Part shown: positions 30,233 to 41,585 of the stretch, piece by piece
How the letters are laid out: every line of letters starts with the position of its first letter
Position numbering within the stretch: position 1 is the stretch's first letter
Origin: Thalassobacterium sedimentorum
GTDB taxonomy: Bacteria; Verrucomicrobiota; Verrucomicrobiia; Opitutales; Coraliomargaritaceae
Direction of reading: 5' to 3'
Assembly: GCF_031127905.1 (NCBI RefSeq)
Contig: NZ_JARXIC010000009.1
Coordinates: 62,001 to 126,000, forward strand
DNA length: 64,000 nt
The notes under the pieces: model-generated
What the model was told of the DNA's origin: nothing
Databases searched by the model: none
What the model saw: only the letters and a program-made list of their open reading frames with translations
Position numbers and translations under genes: made by a program

Positions 30233-32980
30233 ATGAAGCACTCAACTATCGCGAATCGCTGGAATGCCGATTTGATCGACGAAAATTACGACCTCTGGCG
30301 CACGAGCCCTGAATCTCTAGACGCGGAATGGCGCGCCTTTTTTGAAGGATTCGAGCTAGCAAGTGAAGATCACGCGCTCGGCGGCCAAGGATGCGACATC
30401 AATAATGTCTCCCCCACCCAAGCGGATAGCGATGCCACTCGACAGGCGCGCGCCATCGGGCTAATTTATGCGTATCGGTCAATCGGACATACCATCGCCG
30501 CTTTCAACCCGCTGACTAAGGAAGCGCCCACGAACCCACGTCTCACCTTAGAACGACTAGGGTTCACCGAATCCGACCTCGATCGCGTCTTTCATACCGG
30601 CAATTATCTGGGTGGCACCGAAATGACATTGCGCGAGCTGATCGAGCGCCTGGAGAAGACCTACTGTCACAAAATCGGAGCAGAGTACATTCATATTCAA
30701 GAGACGCCTAAGCGTCGTTGGATACAGGCACGTATCGAACCTGAGTGCTTTATCCCTCGGTTTAGTAAGGAAGAAAAACATCGTATATTGAGTACGATCA
30801 TGCATGCGGAGGACTTCGAGAATTTCCTACAAACCCGCTATGTCGGCCAAAAGCGTTTCTCCCTGGAAGGTGGCGAAACATTGATCGCCTGCCTCGAAAG
30901 TGTCTTAGAGCGTTGCAGTAAGAATGGTGTCGACGAAATTGTGATGGGCATGGCACACCGCGGCCGTCTCAACGTCTTGGCCAATTTCCTCGGAAAATCA
31001 TTTGAGTATATCTTCCGTGAATTTTCAGAAAACTACGTGCCCGACACCATCCATGGTGACGGCGACGTCAAATACCACCTCGGATTCGAAACCATGCGTA
31101 AGACTACGGATGGACACGAAGTGGAGATTCGGCTCGCAGCCAATCCGAGCCACTTGGAAGCAGTCAACCCGGTCGTCGAAGGCAAGGCCCGTGCGCGCCA
31201 GCGCATACGCGAGGACTTAGACCGTAAACGCGTGCTGCCGATTCTCATTCACGGTGACGCAGCCATCGCAGGTCAAGGAATCGTTGCCGAAGTATTCAAT
31301 TTCTCTCAACTCAAGGGTTACCGCACTGGCGGCACGATTCACTTCGTCATTAACAACCAGATCGGATTTACCACTGATCCATCGGAGGCGCGTTCCAGTC
31401 GCTACTGTACTGATGTCGCCAAGATCGTAGAAGCACCAATTTTCCACGTAAATGGCAACGACCCCCTCGCGGTCGTCGCTGCCGTCGAAGCCGCCTTCGA
31501 TTATCGACAGACTTTTGGCTGTGATGTCGTGATCGACATGTATTGCTGGCGCAAGCACGGGCACAATGAGTCCGACGAACCAGCCTTCACACAGCCACTC
31601 CTCTACAAAACCATTTCTGAAATGCCACTCATAGGTCGCGCATTGGCACAGCGACTGGTCGCCAGCGGTGAATTTACCGAAGACGAAATCAAATCCATCG
31701 AAACGGAATATCAGAAGAAACTCGAAAGTGCATTTGAAACTGCCAAAGCAAGGGAAGACGAGGCCATTGATCCTTTCTCAGAATCCAACGCAAAAAAGCA
31801 GCCACCCTACAATTTCAAGGGTTTCGACACCCGGGTAGCGAAAGAACAGCTGGAAATGATTGCGGAGCAACTGGCACACGTGCCCGCAGGCTTCAGTGCA
31901 AATAAGAAAATTGTCCGCCAGCTCAATACTAAACTGAAAGCCTTTAAGGAAAACACTGGTATCGATTGGGGCATGGGCGAAGCACTGGCCTTCGGCAGCT
32001 TGCTAATCGACGGCACCCCAGTACGCCTAAGCGGCCAAGACTGCGAACGTGGCACTTTTAGTCATCGACACTCTGTGCTCTACGATAATCAAACACGCGA
32101 AAAATACGTTCCGCTGCTCGACCTACAAGAAGGCCAAGCACAGTTTTGCGTGCATAACTCACTACTCTCCGAAGCAGCCGTGCTCGGATTCGACTACGGC
32201 TACTCACTCGACTACCCCCAAATGCTTTGCATTTGGGAGGCGCAGTTCGGTGACTTCGTCAATGGCGCACAGGTTATTATTGACCAGTTTATCACCTGCA
32301 GCGAATCCAAATGGGGGCGCCTCAGCGGACTAGTGATGCTCCTGCCACACGGTTATGAAGGACAAGGTCCCGAGCACTCTTCAGCCCGTCTCGAACGCTT
32401 TCTGCAAGCCTGCGCAGAAAACAATATTCAGGTTTGTAACGTCACGACACCCGCACAGTATTTCCACCTATTGCGCCGGCAAATGAAACGTGAGTTCAAA
32501 AAGCCGCTGATCATCATGTCGCCCAAAAGTTTACTACGGCATAAAGACTGCGTATCGCTGGTCGAAAACTTCACCGACAACGAGTTTTGGTCCATTCTCG
32601 ATGACGAGACAGTTAACCGCAAAACAGCGAAGCGCCTTATATTCTGCTCCGGTAAACTCTACTACGACCTGACCGCATATCGTAATGAACAATCGATCAA
32701 AGATACGGCCATCATTCGCATCGAACAATTCTATCCACTCAACACAGATTTACTCGAGCGTATCGTAGCAAACTATCCCAAAGCAAAAAGTATTGTTTGG
32801 AGTCAGGAAGAACCCAAGAATATGGGTGGTTGGAGCTTTATCGCACCTCGCTTAATGGAAAGCATCGGCAAACTTCCCGCCTATGCAGGGCGCAAAGAGT
32901 CAGCCAGCCCTGCCGTGGGCTCTCTGGCAATGCACCGGCACGAACAAAAGAAACTCATCGAAAAAGCCTTCTCGCTTTAA
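30233..32980 (+). CDS. sucA: 2-oxoglutarate dehydrogenase E1 component
   Basis: 915 residues, close to E. coli SucA. The N-terminal arm has the E2-binding type motif ([20 protein letters not shown]). ThDP-dependent core: [35 protein letters not shown] (GDGxxxQG-like), [29 protein letters not shown]. Transketolase-like C-terminal part: [10 protein letters not shown] and [23 protein letters not shown]. It decarboxylates 2-oxoglutarate in the TCA cycle and passes succinyl to the E2 lipoyl arm. sucB starts 59 bp downstream; sucA, sucB and lpd are consecutive. No clear Shine-Dalgarno precedes the ATG. Confidence 0.97.
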   Translation: MKHSTIANRWNADLIDENYDLWRTSPESLDAEWRAFFEGFELASEDHALGGQGCDINNVSPTQADSDATRQARAIGLIYAYRSIGHTIAAFNPLTKEAPTNPRLTLERLGFTESDLDRVFHTGNYLGGTEMTLRELIERLEKTYCHKIGAEYIHIQETPKRRWIQARIEPECFIPRFSKEEKHRILSTIMHAEDFENFLQTRYVGQKRFSLEGGETLIACLESVLERCSKNGVDEIVMGMAHRGRLNVLANFLGKSFEYIFREFSENYVPDTIHGDGDVKYHLGFETMRKTTDGHEVEIRLAANPSHLEAVNPVVEGKARARQRIREDLDRKRVLPILIHGDAAIAGQGIVAEVFNFSQLKGYRTGGTIHFVINNQIGFTTDPSEARSSRYCTDVAKIVEAPIFHVNGNDPLAVVAAVEAAFDYRQTFGCDVVIDMYCWRKHGHNESDEPAFTQPLLYKTISEMPLIGRALAQRLVASGEFTEDEIKSIETEYQKKLESAFETAKAREDEAIDPFSESNAKKQPPYNFKGFDTRVAKEQLEMIAEQLAHVPAGFSANKKIVRQLNTKLKAFKENTGIDWGMGEALAFGSLLIDGTPVRLSGQDCERGTFSHRHSVLYDNQTREKYVPLLDLQEGQAQFCVHNSLLSEAAVLGFDYGYSLDYPQMLCIWEAQFGDFVNGAQVIIDQFITCSESKWGRLSGLVMLLPHGYEGQGPEHSSARLERFLQACAENNIQVCNVTTPAQYFHLLRRQMKREFKKPLIIMSPKSLLRHKDCVSLVENFTDNEFWSILDDETVNRKTAKRLIFCSGKLYYDLTAYRNEQSIKDTAIIRIEQFYPLNTDLLERIVANYPKAKSIVWSQEEPKNMGGWSFIAPRLMESIGKLPAYAGRKESASPAVGSLAMHRHEQKKLIEKAFSL

Positions 32981-33039
32981 CTATCCAAGTGAATTTCTCC
33001 TCTTTATAATCCTCAATTTCAAATTCGTAATTCAATACA

Positions 33040-34305
33040 ATGGCTACCGAAGTAAAAATTCCCGCGATGGGCGAATCCATCAGCTCAGGCATCTTAGCAG
33101 CATGGCATGTTAAAGACGGCGACTACGTCGAAAAAGACCAAGTGCTCTACGAACTGGAAACCGACAAAATCACCTCTGAAGGCAGTGCTGAAGTCGCGGG
33201 CGTCATCTCCATCAAGGCAGATGTCGAAGATGAAGTTGATATTGGGCAGGTCGTCGCCACCATTGATGAATCAGCGACAGCCCCCAAGAATACAGACAGC
33301 AATGAGACTGTAAACGAGGCTCCAGCCGCTCAGGCGGAAGCAGCTGCAAGCGCTCAACCCAAAGCTACGAAAGCACCTGAAGCCGCCAAGCAGCAATCCG
33401 AGCCCAAACCATTGTCACCGGCCGCTCGTAAAGCCGCCGAAGAAACTGGCATCGACACCACTCAGCTGTCCGGTTCCGGCAAAGATGGTCGAGTCACTAA
33501 AAATGACATTCTAGAGGCTGCCAATGCACCGGCTGCAGCTCCAGCAAGCCCACAGAAAGCAGCATCGGCTGCATCCACGGCAACGGCTTCCACTTCCAGT
33601 AGCGATCAGCGCGAAACCCGCAAAAAGATGTCACCACTGCGCCGCAAGATTGCTCAACGACTCGTCGCAGCGACTCAAGAAGCCGCTATGTTGACGACTT
33701 TTAACGAAGTTGACATGAGTGCAGTCATGAAACTGCGCAAGCAGCATCAAGAAAAGTTCGTCGAACGTCACGGTCTCAAGTTAGGCTTCATGTCATTCTT
33801 TACTAAAGCGGTCACACACGCATTGCAAGCAGTGCCAGAAGTCAACGCACGGATCGAGGGTAATGAAGTCGTCACGCAACATTACTACGATATCGGTGTC
33901 GCCGTTGGCACGGACAAGGGACTAATGGTTCCAGTTCTTCGCGACTGCGACCAAAAAGGCTTTGCAGAAATCGAGGGCGATATCATGGCCTATGCCAAAG
34001 CAGCCCGCGCGGGTAAGATTCAAATGAGCGACCTTGAGGGCGGCGTATTCACCATCTCCAACGGTGGAATTTATGGATCGATGCTAAGCACTCCCATTGT
34101 CAATCATCCGCAGCCAGCAATTCTTGGCTTACACAACATCACCGAGCGAGCAGTCGTCATCAATGGCGAAATCGTTGCACGCCCCATGATGTACCTAGCA
34201 CTCAGCTACGATCACCGCCTCATCGATGGTAAGGAAGCAGTCACCTTCTTGGTCAAAGTCAAAGAAGCCATCGAAGATCCTGCTCGCTTACTTTTCGGCA
34301 TTTAA
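33040..34305 (+). CDS. sucB: Dihydrolipoyl succinyltransferase (2-oxoglutarate dehydrogenase E2)
   Basis: 421 residues. One lipoyl domain (1-77; lipoylated Lys in [12 protein letters not shown]), an Ala/Pro/Glu-rich flexible linker, an E1/E3-binding domain ([34 protein letters not shown], about 125-160), a second Ala-rich linker and the acyltransferase domain with catalytic [14 protein letters not shown] near the C terminus. It forms the 24-mer core of the complex. It is placed between sucA and lpd, so the succinyl rather than acetyl specificity is well supported by context. Confidence 0.97.
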   Translation: MATEVKIPAMGESISSGILAAWHVKDGDYVEKDQVLYELETDKITSEGSAEVAGVISIKADVEDEVDIGQVVATIDESATAPKNTDSNETVNEAPAAQAEAAASAQPKATKAPEAAKQQSEPKPLSPAARKAAEETGIDTTQLSGSGKDGRVTKNDILEAANAPAAAPASPQKAASAASTATASTSSSDQRETRKKMSPLRRKIAQRLVAATQEAAMLTTFNEVDMSAVMKLRKQHQEKFVERHGLKLGFMSFFTKAVTHALQAVPEVNARIEGNEVVTQHYYDIGVAVGTDKGLMVPVLRDCDQKGFAEIEGDIMAYAKAARAGKIQMSDLEGGVFTISNGGIYGSMLSTPIVNHPQPAILGLHNITERAVVINGEIVARPMMYLALSYDHRLIDGKEAVTFLVKVKEAIEDPARLLFGI

Positions 34306-34416
34306 TACCACAGCCCAAAGAACAAGCGCCTGTTCAATACTCCATTTTTCAGTTATTTAGTTCCAACATAATAAAACCGAAAACCAGTAGATAGAAAACT
34401 GGTCGACTCTCCAGAC

Positions 34417-35823
34417 ATGTCCTCAGAAAACACATTCGATCTAATCGTCATTGGCTCCGGCCCCGGCGGCTATGTCGCCGCCATTCGTGGTGCGCAACTT
34501 GGCTTGAAAACTGCAATTGTTGAAAAAGATAAAAAGCTCGGTGGCACTTGCCTGAACGTTGGCTGTATTCCGAGCAAGGCCCTCCTTCATTCCACTGAGA
34601 TGTACCACTTCGCCGGCCATGGTGCTGCAGACCACGGCATCGATTTAACGAACCTCTCCATCGACATTGATCAGTTGATGGCCAAAAAGGACAAAACCGT
34701 GGCCCAATTATGTGGTGGCGTCGAGTTCTTGATGAAATCCAACAAAATCAAGGTGTTTAATGGCCTTGGCATGTTGGCTGGTGACAGCAAAGTACGTATC
34801 AAGGAAAAGAATGATGAAACCGTATTAACTGGTAAGCATATAATCATCGCAACCGGCTCCTCCACAATTGAACTCCCCTTCTTAAAATTTGATGGCGAGA
34901 CCGTAGTCAGTAGCGATCAGGCCATTGCCTTCGACTCAGTCCCCGAAAAACTTGCCGTCGTGGGCGCGGGTGCGATTGGGCTTGAGCTAGGCTCAGTCTG
35001 GGCGCGTTTGGGGGCGCAGGTCGAGGTCATAGAATTCTTGCCTAACATTGCTCCAACTTTTGATAAAGACGTCTCCAAGATGGCTGAACGTCTTTTCAAG
35101 AAACAAGGCCTCAATTTCCACTTAAAGACAAAGGTCACAGGTCTAAAGAAGTCTAAAGGTAAACACTTGCTCACAGCCGAAAAAGACGGCAAAGCGATTG
35201 AATTCGAGGCAGACAAGATCCTTGTCGCCGTCGGACGCAAGCCTTACACAGATCGCCTGGGGCTTGCTACCGTAGGAATCGAAACTGACGACAAGGAGCG
35301 TATTCCAGTCAATGAACATTACAAGACTTCAGCCGACGGCATCTACGCCATTGGCGATGTTATTCCAGGTCCAATGCTTGCGCACAAGGCCGAAGAAGAA
35401 GCTGTTGCCTGCGTAGAGCGTATTGCCGGTCAAGCAGGTCATGTCAATTACGACGTCATTCCCAATGTCATCTATACCGAACCAGAACTCGCCAGTGTTG
35501 GTCTAACAGAAGCCGCAGCGAAGGAAAAAGGCATCGAATTCAAATCTGGTAAATTCAACTTTGCAGGCAACGGTCGTGCGATCGCCAGCGACGGCACCGA
35601 CGGCTTTGTCAAAGTCACTGCCTGCAAGAAAACCGATCGTATCCTGGGTGTACAGATCATAGGTAAAGGTGCCTCCGAATTAATTGCCGCCGCCGTAACG
35701 CACATGGAATATGGTGGCAGCGCAGAAGACCTTGGGCGCACAATTCATGCCCACCCCACTATGAGTGAAGCATTAAAAGAAGCCGCACTTGCCGTCGATG
35801 GCAACGCAATCCATAGTGCCTAA
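34417..35823 (+). CDS. lpd: Dihydrolipoyl dehydrogenase (E3)
   Basis: 468 residues. FAD-binding [22 protein letters not shown], redox disulfide [21 protein letters not shown]-binding [19 protein letters not shown], the second FAD motif [20 protein letters not shown], and the C-terminal [15 protein letters not shown] catalytic His-Glu segment. It reoxidises dihydrolipoamide to feed NADH. It follows sucB by 111 bp and completes a full E1/E2/E3 set, and may also serve other lipoyl complexes. Confidence 0.97.
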   Translation: MSSENTFDLIVIGSGPGGYVAAIRGAQLGLKTAIVEKDKKLGGTCLNVGCIPSKALLHSTEMYHFAGHGAADHGIDLTNLSIDIDQLMAKKDKTVAQLCGGVEFLMKSNKIKVFNGLGMLAGDSKVRIKEKNDETVLTGKHIIIATGSSTIELPFLKFDGETVVSSDQAIAFDSVPEKLAVVGAGAIGLELGSVWARLGAQVEVIEFLPNIAPTFDKDVSKMAERLFKKQGLNFHLKTKVTGLKKSKGKHLLTAEKDGKAIEFEADKILVAVGRKPYTDRLGLATVGIETDDKERIPVNEHYKTSADGIYAIGDVIPGPMLAHKAEEEAVACVERIAGQAGHVNYDVIPNVIYTEPELASVGLTEAAAKEKGIEFKSGKFNFAGNGRAIASDGTDGFVKVTACKKTDRILGVQIIGKGASELIAAAVTHMEYGGSAEDLGRTIHAHPTMSEALKEAALAVDGNAIHSA

Positions 35824-35854
35824 ATTTCGTCGCGTTCGCCCCGAACAGCGTCGT

Positions 35855-35885
35855 ATTCGGACGGACTCAAACGGTCCATCCGAAT
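35855..35885. terminator. Hairpin between lpd and the convergent lipoprotein gene
   Basis: ATTCGGACGGAC and GTCCATCCGAAT pair over 11 of 12 positions with a 7-nt loop. It lies 31 bp after lpd and 60 bp after the convergent lipoprotein gene. There is no strong T tract, so it is a candidate bidirectional or factor-assisted terminator rather than a classical one. Confidence 0.5.
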
Positions 35886-35945
35886 AACTCAGTTGTGTGT
35901 CTAAAAACCAGCGTCCGGCGATGACCACGCTCGCTGCGACTCCGC

Positions 35946-36470
35946 TTATCCCTGTGGCGCGGCCTGCAGGTCTCCGGCAGTCCACACGCGGTATTTCACA
36001 TCAAAACCATCGGGCACAATCACTACTACGGGGAGTTTACTATTATAACGAATCGGCTGCATCTGAGTATTAACTTCAATGAAGCGCTCCAGCTTGGGGG
36101 CCGATGGATGGACGGCCATTAAAGTGCCCATCATCTGCCCCTGCGATTCCAATTGATAATAAGTATACCCCCAGCCTTCGACTGTAACTGGCTCAAGGCT
36201 GCCCAGTATTCTGTAATTATTTACGGTATCAGTGAGTACCCTTTTCCCAATAACTAGAGTCACCATATGTGAAGACTCATCCTCTAATTCTGGCAAGCGA
36301 AACACATGTCGCTGATAGCCTGCCTCTGCCACAGGGAAGGCCTCTAAATCGCTGTCATTGCCTGTATTTGAAAGCGCAACATCATCTGGCCCCTCTCCCG
36401 AAGGCAAGCTCGCACAGCCCACTCCAAATACCAGCAAGGTCACTAAAGAGATGAATAAATAAATTCTCAT
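35946..36470 (-). CDS. Small predicted lipoprotein of unknown function
   Basis: 174 residues from the ATG at 36470 (MRIYLFISLVTLLVFGVGCAS); the open frame reaches 36548 but the signal peptide fixes this start. LVFGVGC is a good lipobox, so the mature protein is lipid-anchored. The rest has beta-type patterns (HMVTLVIGKRVLTDTVNNYRI; WGYTYYQLESQGQMMGTLMAV; KLPVVVIVPDGFDVKYRVWTAG), and ecotin-like features are a possibility I cannot confirm. It starts 43 bp downstream of the pyrD stop on the same strand. Confidence 0.75.
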   Translation of the reverse strand: MRIYLFISLVTLLVFGVGCASLPSGEGPDDVALSNTGNDSDLEAFPVAEAGYQRHVFRLPELEDESSHMVTLVIGKRVLTDTVNNYRILGSLEPVTVEGWGYTYYQLESQGQMMGTLMAVHPSAPKLERFIEVNTQMQPIRYNSKLPVVVIVPDGFDVKYRVWTAGDLQAAPQG

Positions 36471-36513
36471 GATGCGTAATAAGTTATCTATAAAAGTCTG
36501 GATCCAATCTCTC

Positions 36514-37578
36514 CTAAATCCAATCCTCTCCTTTAGACTTGAGCGCACGCGCCAATTCCCGGGCGAAGAAAGGCCCCTTATAAACCCAGCCCGTATAAAT
36601 TTGTATCATCGAGGCGCCAGCATCGATTTTCTCTCCAGCGGACTCTACGGAGTCAATTCCCCCGACTCCAACGATAGGCAACTTACCCTCGGTCGACTTA
36701 TAAATATAGTTAATCACTTCATTGGAATGACGACGAATAAAAGCACCCCCGCTTAAGCCCCCCGTTTCCTTACTCGTAAATCCATCCGGACGCTGGATCG
36801 TGGTATTGGTCGCAATAATGCCATCGTAGCTAAGCTCAAGTAATACCCCCACAATCTCGTCAATTTCCTTAAAAGTCAGATCCGGAGCAATTTTTAGCAA
36901 CAGTGGGTGCGGCTCACGTCCGAGTTTCTTAGCATGGGCCAGATTCTCATGACGTATCACTTGCAAGAGCTCCCGTAAATAGGTGGCTCCCTGCAGGTCG
37001 CGCAGGCCCTGTGTATTGGGACTACTGATGTTAATAGTGAAATAATCCGCCTGATCCGCCAAGGTGCGAAAACTGGCCACATAATCATCCACCGCTTGGT
37101 CGAGCGGAGTGGTTTTCGCCTTACCGATATTCACTCCAACAGGAATGCCGCGCTTTCCCTTAGGATAGTTTTTAGAGAGCGCCTGCAACATGACCGCCGA
37201 TCCCTTATTATTAAATCCCATCCGATTAATCAGAGACTTTTGCTCTGGATAGCGGAACAGTCGTGGACGCGGATTGCCCGGCTGGCCTTCGGGTGTGACT
37301 GTCCCCACCTCTGCATGCCCAAAGCCCAAGGCCTCGATCGCACGCGGAAACTCTCCGTCCTTATCCATCCCAGCAGCCAGTCCCACTCGGTTTGGAAACT
37401 CCAAGCCAAAAAGCTTCACCGGCTTGTCTTCACGCACCTGGTTATATCGACGCACCAAATTACACAATGTTGGCAAAGCGCCCATCGTCATTAATGCGGT
37501 GCGACCGCGGTCGTGTGCTTGCTCTGGCTCCATTTTGAATAAAGCCGGACGCACTAAATTTTCGTAAATAAATCCCAT
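36514..37578 (-). CDS. pyrD: Dihydroorotate dehydrogenase (quinone), class 2
   Basis: 354 residues. The N-terminal helical membrane-association region (MGFIYENLVRPALFKMEPEQAHDRG) marks the quinone-dependent class 2. FMN/orotate sites: NRVGLAAGMDKDGEF, GTVTPEGQPGNPRPRLFRYPEQKSLINRMGFNN, INISSPNTQGLRDLQ (catalytic Ser region), KIAPDLT, TNTTI and GVGGIDS. It oxidises dihydroorotate at the inner membrane, feeding electrons to the quinone pool used by alternative complex III. The 191 bp upstream to 37769 hold the divergent promoters but no further gene. Confidence 0.96.
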   Translation of the reverse strand: MGFIYENLVRPALFKMEPEQAHDRGRTALMTMGALPTLCNLVRRYNQVREDKPVKLFGLEFPNRVGLAAGMDKDGEFPRAIEALGFGHAEVGTVTPEGQPGNPRPRLFRYPEQKSLINRMGFNNKGSAVMLQALSKNYPKGKRGIPVGVNIGKAKTTPLDQAVDDYVASFRTLADQADYFTINISSPNTQGLRDLQGATYLRELLQVIRHENLAHAKKLGREPHPLLLKIAPDLTFKEIDEIVGVLLELSYDGIIATNTTIQRPDGFTSKETGGLSGGAFIRRHSNEVINYIYKSTEGKLPIVGVGGIDSVESAGEKIDAGASMIQIYTGWVYKGPFFARELARALKSKGEDWI

Positions 37579-37769
37579 AACGGTCTGTCTTATGCAGAAT
37601 CTGAGAACCTAACAGCCACTTTACGCAAAACAATGAAAAAGACACTTTGAAAAAAATTCTGACTAAGCACTTTACAAAGAAGAAAACGAGTCTTTAACCC
37701 CTATATGGATCGCTACTGAACTCACTGTAGCCCCATCTCTAAGAATTACAAAAAGCGTCTCCAAACTGT

Positions 37770-38519
37770 ATGTCGAAACCTACTACTAAACTCACTTGGT
37801 GCAAGGCCCGCCTGGGCGAAGATATGAACTGGTGGATCAGCGAAATCAGCGATCCAGTCCATTGGGATGTCGATGGTCTAGGAATTATCGACCCTCGCCA
37901 ATTCCAGCACATAATCGACTTGCTTGAGCCGCTCAGTGACTACGGACTACAGAATGAACTGGTCGACGACGCCTTTTACTCCTTTGGCATCGATAATGTA
38001 GAAGAAGACAAGACCGTACTCCTTAAACGCGTTCAAGACAGTGTGCTTGAGAGCGAAGACCCTCTATTCGCCCTTCCCGATGTCCTGGACGAAGAAAAAG
38101 GCCCCTATGCTGATTTACTCGATCACATCACCAAGCTTCGGGTAAAAATGCTCAACGATCTCATCGATTTTTCCCAAAACCTCACAGTTGAGGAATTGGA
38201 AGAGGAAATACGTGAAGCGCAGAATGCAGATTTTATGGAAGGCCGTGCCTCTCACTTCTTTACCGAACTCACCGCAATCTTAGAATATGTACCTGAGGGC
38301 TTTGAGCTCGACGACGACGAAGACGCCAAGCCCAAGACAGAAGACGAGGAATTGGAAAAAGATCTCGCCGATGTTGACGCTGGCACTGAAGTCGACGAAA
38401 AGATCGAAGAAGACGACACGATGAAGTGGGACGAAGAGGAAGAGGAAGAGGAAGATTACGAAGAAACCACCGCTCCACCGGACGAAACCCCCGAAGAGGA
38501 GAGCCGCAAGAACAAATAA
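37770..38519 (+). CDS. Hypothetical acidic protein with Glu/Asp-rich tail
   Basis: 249 residues, no signal peptide or membrane segment. Residues 1-180 are a likely folded domain (LTWCKARLGEDMNWWISEIS; FQHIIDLLEPLSDYGLQNELVDDAFYSFGID; ITKLRVKMLNDLIDFSQNLTVEELEEEI), mainly helical. From about residue 180 it is nearly all Asp/Glu, with a run of about eight Glu, ending in a basic RKNK. Such tails mimic nucleic acid or are disordered. I do not recognise a family. An intrinsic terminator follows directly, so it is probably monocistronic. Confidence 0.7.
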   Translation: MSKPTTKLTWCKARLGEDMNWWISEISDPVHWDVDGLGIIDPRQFQHIIDLLEPLSDYGLQNELVDDAFYSFGIDNVEEDKTVLLKRVQDSVLESEDPLFALPDVLDEEKGPYADLLDHITKLRVKMLNDLIDFSQNLTVEELEEEIREAQNADFMEGRASHFFTELTAILEYVPEGFELDDDEDAKPKTEDEELEKDLADVDAGTEVDEKIEEDDTMKWDEEEEEEEDYEETTAPPDETPEEESRKNK

Positions 38520-38542
38520 GCGTTCCACCCGATTTCAAGTCA

Positions 38543-38577
38543 AAGCCTCGTCCCAACTCAATGGACGGGGCTTTTTT
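38543..38577 (+). terminator. Intrinsic terminator after the acidic protein gene
   Basis: AAGCCTCGTCC and GGACGGGGCTT form an 11-bp stem (one T-G pair) with a 9-nt loop, followed by a T run to 38577. It begins 24 bp after the stop codon. Confidence 0.88.
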
Positions 38578-38661
38578 ATGACTCTTTAGAAAGCGTATCC
38601 AAAAAAAATTTCCGTTGCCAGCGAGGAGGCCTCGAATTAGGCAATAGCGACTCAAAAGACT

Positions 38662-40026
38662 ATGTTAGAAAATTTAACAGATAAACTAGGCAGTGCACTC
38701 CGCAATTTACGAGGTGTTGGCAAGCTAAGCGAAGAAAATATGGCTGACGCACTCAAAGAAGTGCGCCAGGCGCTACTCTCCGCCGATGTGCACTTCAAGG
38801 TCGCCCGTGAATTTGTGGCCACAGTAAAGGAACAGTGCGTCGGGCAAGAAGTTCTCAAGTCCGTCACACCAGGACAACAGGTCATTAAGATTATTCACGA
38901 TGAACTGGTTAAATTACTTGGTGAAGGGGCAACTGAACTAGAAGACAAAAAACCACTACGTATTATGATGGTGGGCCTACATGGTTCTGGTAAAACTACC
39001 AGTAGTGGTAAACTGGCACGCTATCTAGCGAAAAAACGCGATTATCGCCCGGCTCTAGTCGCCTGCGATGTGTATCGCCCAGCCGCCATCGATCAACTCG
39101 AAACTCTGGCTAAGAATGAAGACTGCGTCTTCTACGGTGATCGCGACGAAAAAGACGTAGTCAAAATCGGCAAACAAGGCCTGGAGGCTGCCAAGCAAGC
39201 AGAAGCCAATCTAATCATTTTCGATACCGCAGGTCGCCTACAGATCGACGAAAATTTGATCGAAGAGATCAAATTGCTCAAAGCAGAGGTGCTGCCCGAT
39301 GAAATTTTGCTAGTGGCTGATGCCGCACTGGGCCAAGAGGCAGTCAACGTAGCCAAACACTTCCATGAAGCGGTCGGATGCACCGGTATCATACTGACCA
39401 AGCTCGATGGCGATGCCCGCGGCGGCGCGGCACTCTCGATGAAATCGATCTCAAATGTGCCCATCAAGTTCATGGGCACCGGTGAGAAATCAGACGAATT
39501 TGATGTCTTCCACCCGGATCGCATGGCTTCTCGAATCCTTGGCATGGGCGACGTTGTCTCCCTAGTGGAAAAGGCTCAGGAGACCATCGATCAGGATGAA
39601 GCCGAACGCATGGCAGAGAAAATGCGCAAGGCGGACTTCAACCTAGAAGACTTTTTATCTCAGATGCAACAGGTCAAAAAAATGGGCTCACTGGGCTCAT
39701 TGGTGGGAATGATGCCTGGTATGAACGGGGTTGAAATTGGAGATGAAGAGGAAAAGAAGATGGCACGCACGGAAGCAATCATACTTTCAATGACCGTACA
39801 AGAGCGCCGCCAACCCCGACTGCTGCGAGGAAGCCGCTTAAAACGAATCGCCAATGGATCCGGAGTGCAAGTAAGAGACGTGAATGCACTACTCAAACAG
39901 TTTACCCAGATGCAGAAAATGATGAAAATGATGCGCGGCGGTAAAGGGCGCAAAATGATGAAAGCGATGAAAGCGCAAATGGGTGAGGACTCCGGAGGCC
40001 TGCCAACGAACTTACCGGGTATATAG
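38662..40026 (+). CDS. ffh: Signal recognition particle protein Ffh
   Basis: 454 residues. N domain ([18 protein letters not shown]), G domain with the P-loop [45 protein letters not shown] and [12 protein letters not shown], then a Met-rich M domain ([72 protein letters not shown]). It binds 4.5S RNA and signal sequences for co-translational targeting to the membrane. A DUF151 gene follows 6 bp later and dus 7 bp after that, so this is probably one operon. Confidence 0.97.
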   Translation: MLENLTDKLGSALRNLRGVGKLSEENMADALKEVRQALLSADVHFKVAREFVATVKEQCVGQEVLKSVTPGQQVIKIIHDELVKLLGEGATELEDKKPLRIMMVGLHGSGKTTSSGKLARYLAKKRDYRPALVACDVYRPAAIDQLETLAKNEDCVFYGDRDEKDVVKIGKQGLEAAKQAEANLIIFDTAGRLQIDENLIEEIKLLKAEVLPDEILLVADAALGQEAVNVAKHFHEAVGCTGIILTKLDGDARGGAALSMKSISNVPIKFMGTGEKSDEFDVFHPDRMASRILGMGDVVSLVEKAQETIDQDEAERMAEKMRKADFNLEDFLSQMQQVKKMGSLGSLVGMMPGMNGVEIGDEEEKKMARTEAIILSMTVQERRQPRLLRGSRLKRIANGSGVQVRDVNALLKQFTQMQKMMKMMRGGKGRKMMKAMKAQMGEDSGGLPTNLPGI

Positions 40027-40032
40027 ATTCAC

Positions 40033-40476
40033 ATGGATAACCAAGTTGTTCCAGTTCTTGTTAAAGGTGTGATGCCAACCACCAACGGTTGCGCCATCTT
40101 TCTTGGTAACGACGATAAGATCTTCGTCATTTACGTCGATCAAGGTATCGGCGAAGCCATTCAGCGCGCAGTGGATGGGGCCAAAGCGGAACGCCCACTC
40201 ACGCACGACTTAATGCTCACCTTACTGGATGGCCTCGGTGCGGAAGTGGAGCGCGTCGTCATTAACCATGTCGACGAAGGCACCTTCTTTGCACGTCTCA
40301 TAGTGTCCATGGAAAATGAGTTAGGGCATAAAATCATCGAGCTGGATGCACGCCCGAGTGATTCGATAGTGATGGCACTCGCCTCTGGCAAGCCCATCTA
40401 TGTAGCCCACACAGTCATGGATTCCGTGGATGATATGACAGAGATACTGGCAAAGATCCTAGAGCAAGACTCTTAG
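40033..40476 (+). CDS. Bifunctional nuclease family protein (DUF151)
   Basis: 147 residues. The segment GCAIFLGNDDKIFVIYVDQGIGEAI and the hallmark HKIIELDARPSDSIVMALASGKPIYVA define the DUF151/bifunctional-nuclease family. Plant and bacterial members have been reported to show DNase/RNase activity, but their biological role is poorly known. It is cytosolic, with no signal. It is tightly packed between ffh and dus, hinting at an RNA-linked role, which is inference from context only. Confidence 0.9.
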   Translation: MDNQVVPVLVKGVMPTTNGCAIFLGNDDKIFVIYVDQGIGEAIQRAVDGAKAERPLTHDLMLTLLDGLGAEVERVVINHVDEGTFFARLIVSMENELGHKIIELDARPSDSIVMALASGKPIYVAHTVMDSVDDMTEILAKILEQDS

Positions 40477-40483
40477 CGCACTC

Positions 40484-41548
40484 ATGACGCCACTGCCCGC
40501 AGCTCTCGTCCCAGGCCAGCCATGGACAGCCCTTGCCCCCATGCAGGATGTGACGACACTTCCCTTCATGCGCCTTCTAGGTAAATATGGAGTGCCCGAC
40601 CTACTCTTTACAGAGTATTTTCGCGTACATGGACATTCCACACTGGAGTCACACATTGTTGATGCGATTTGCCATCATCAAACAGGACGGCCGGTCTTCG
40701 CTCAGCTCATCGGTGAAAGCTTACCCGACTTACAACGCACCGTCGCAGCAATTGAAAGCTCTCAGCTTCCTGTAGCTGGCATTGACTTGAATATGGGATG
40801 CCCTGCACCTAAGGTTTACAAAAAAAACGTCGGTGGTGGTCTATTACGAGAGCCCTCCAAGGTGGACGAAGTTCTCAGTTGCTTGCGAGCTGCCATTAAC
40901 GGCCGCTTCACAGTGAAAATGCGCATCGGTTTCGATAGCGACCAACACTTTGAAACAATCCTTGATCTGATCCAAAAGCATAATGTTGACCTACTCAGCT
41001 TACACGCACGCACGGTTAAGGAGGCCTACCGCAGTGAAGTCCACTACGAATACATTCAACGCGCCGTCGAACGTGTACCATGTCCGGTGCTCGCGAATGG
41101 AAACATTACCTCTGTAAGCAAAGGCCAATGGGTGCTTGATCACACAGGTAGCGCCGGAGTGATGATCGGCCGCTCATGCATTCGAAACCCTTGGATCTTT
41201 CGCCAACACCGTGAGCACTTTGCCGGCCAACCGATCTTTCAACCCACCCTGCAGGATGTACGAGAATATATTGAGGACTTGATCGTTGCCACCAGCCTGC
41301 CAAATCTTGAAGGTACACACCATATTAACCACATGAAAAAGTTCTTGAATTTCGTGGGACTGGGCGTGGATACAGATGGTCAATTCCTTCACGATATGCG
41401 ACGCGCAAGAACCAAATCGGAGCTAGACGCGATTTGCGACAAACACTTGATTCACAACGGACGCGGCGAACAACTATTTCCTGACGAACCGATCAAAGGC
41501 TTAGTGGCTCGGCCCAATTGCGAAACTTCGCGCGGCTGCACACTCTAA
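40484..41548 (+). CDS. dus: tRNA-dihydrouridine synthase
   Basis: 354 residues. FMN-binding TIM barrel with ALAPMQDVTTLPFMRLL, FAQLIGESLPDLQRTV, the catalytic-Cys motif GIDLNMGCPAPKVYKKNVGGGLL, VKMRIGFDS, LSLHARTVKEAYRSEVHYEYI, VLANGNITSV and GVMIGRSCIRNPWIFRQ. It reduces specific uridines in the tRNA D-loop with NADPH. The motif pattern fits a Dus enzyme, but the exact subgroup (DusA, B or C) cannot be settled by eye. Last gene of the ffh cluster; 37 bp after it the convergent sensor kinase ends. Confidence 0.92.
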   Translation: MTPLPAALVPGQPWTALAPMQDVTTLPFMRLLGKYGVPDLLFTEYFRVHGHSTLESHIVDAICHHQTGRPVFAQLIGESLPDLQRTVAAIESSQLPVAGIDLNMGCPAPKVYKKNVGGGLLREPSKVDEVLSCLRAAINGRFTVKMRIGFDSDQHFETILDLIQKHNVDLLSLHARTVKEAYRSEVHYEYIQRAVERVPCPVLANGNITSVSKGQWVLDHTGSAGVMIGRSCIRNPWIFRQHREHFAGQPIFQPTLQDVREYIEDLIVATSLPNLEGTHHINHMKKFLNFVGLGVDTDGQFLHDMRRARTKSELDAICDKHLIHNGRGEQLFPDEPIKGLVARPNCETSRGCTL

Positions 41549-41585
41549 GTGCGCCTCACAACCTATTAGACCTTATTAAACATTA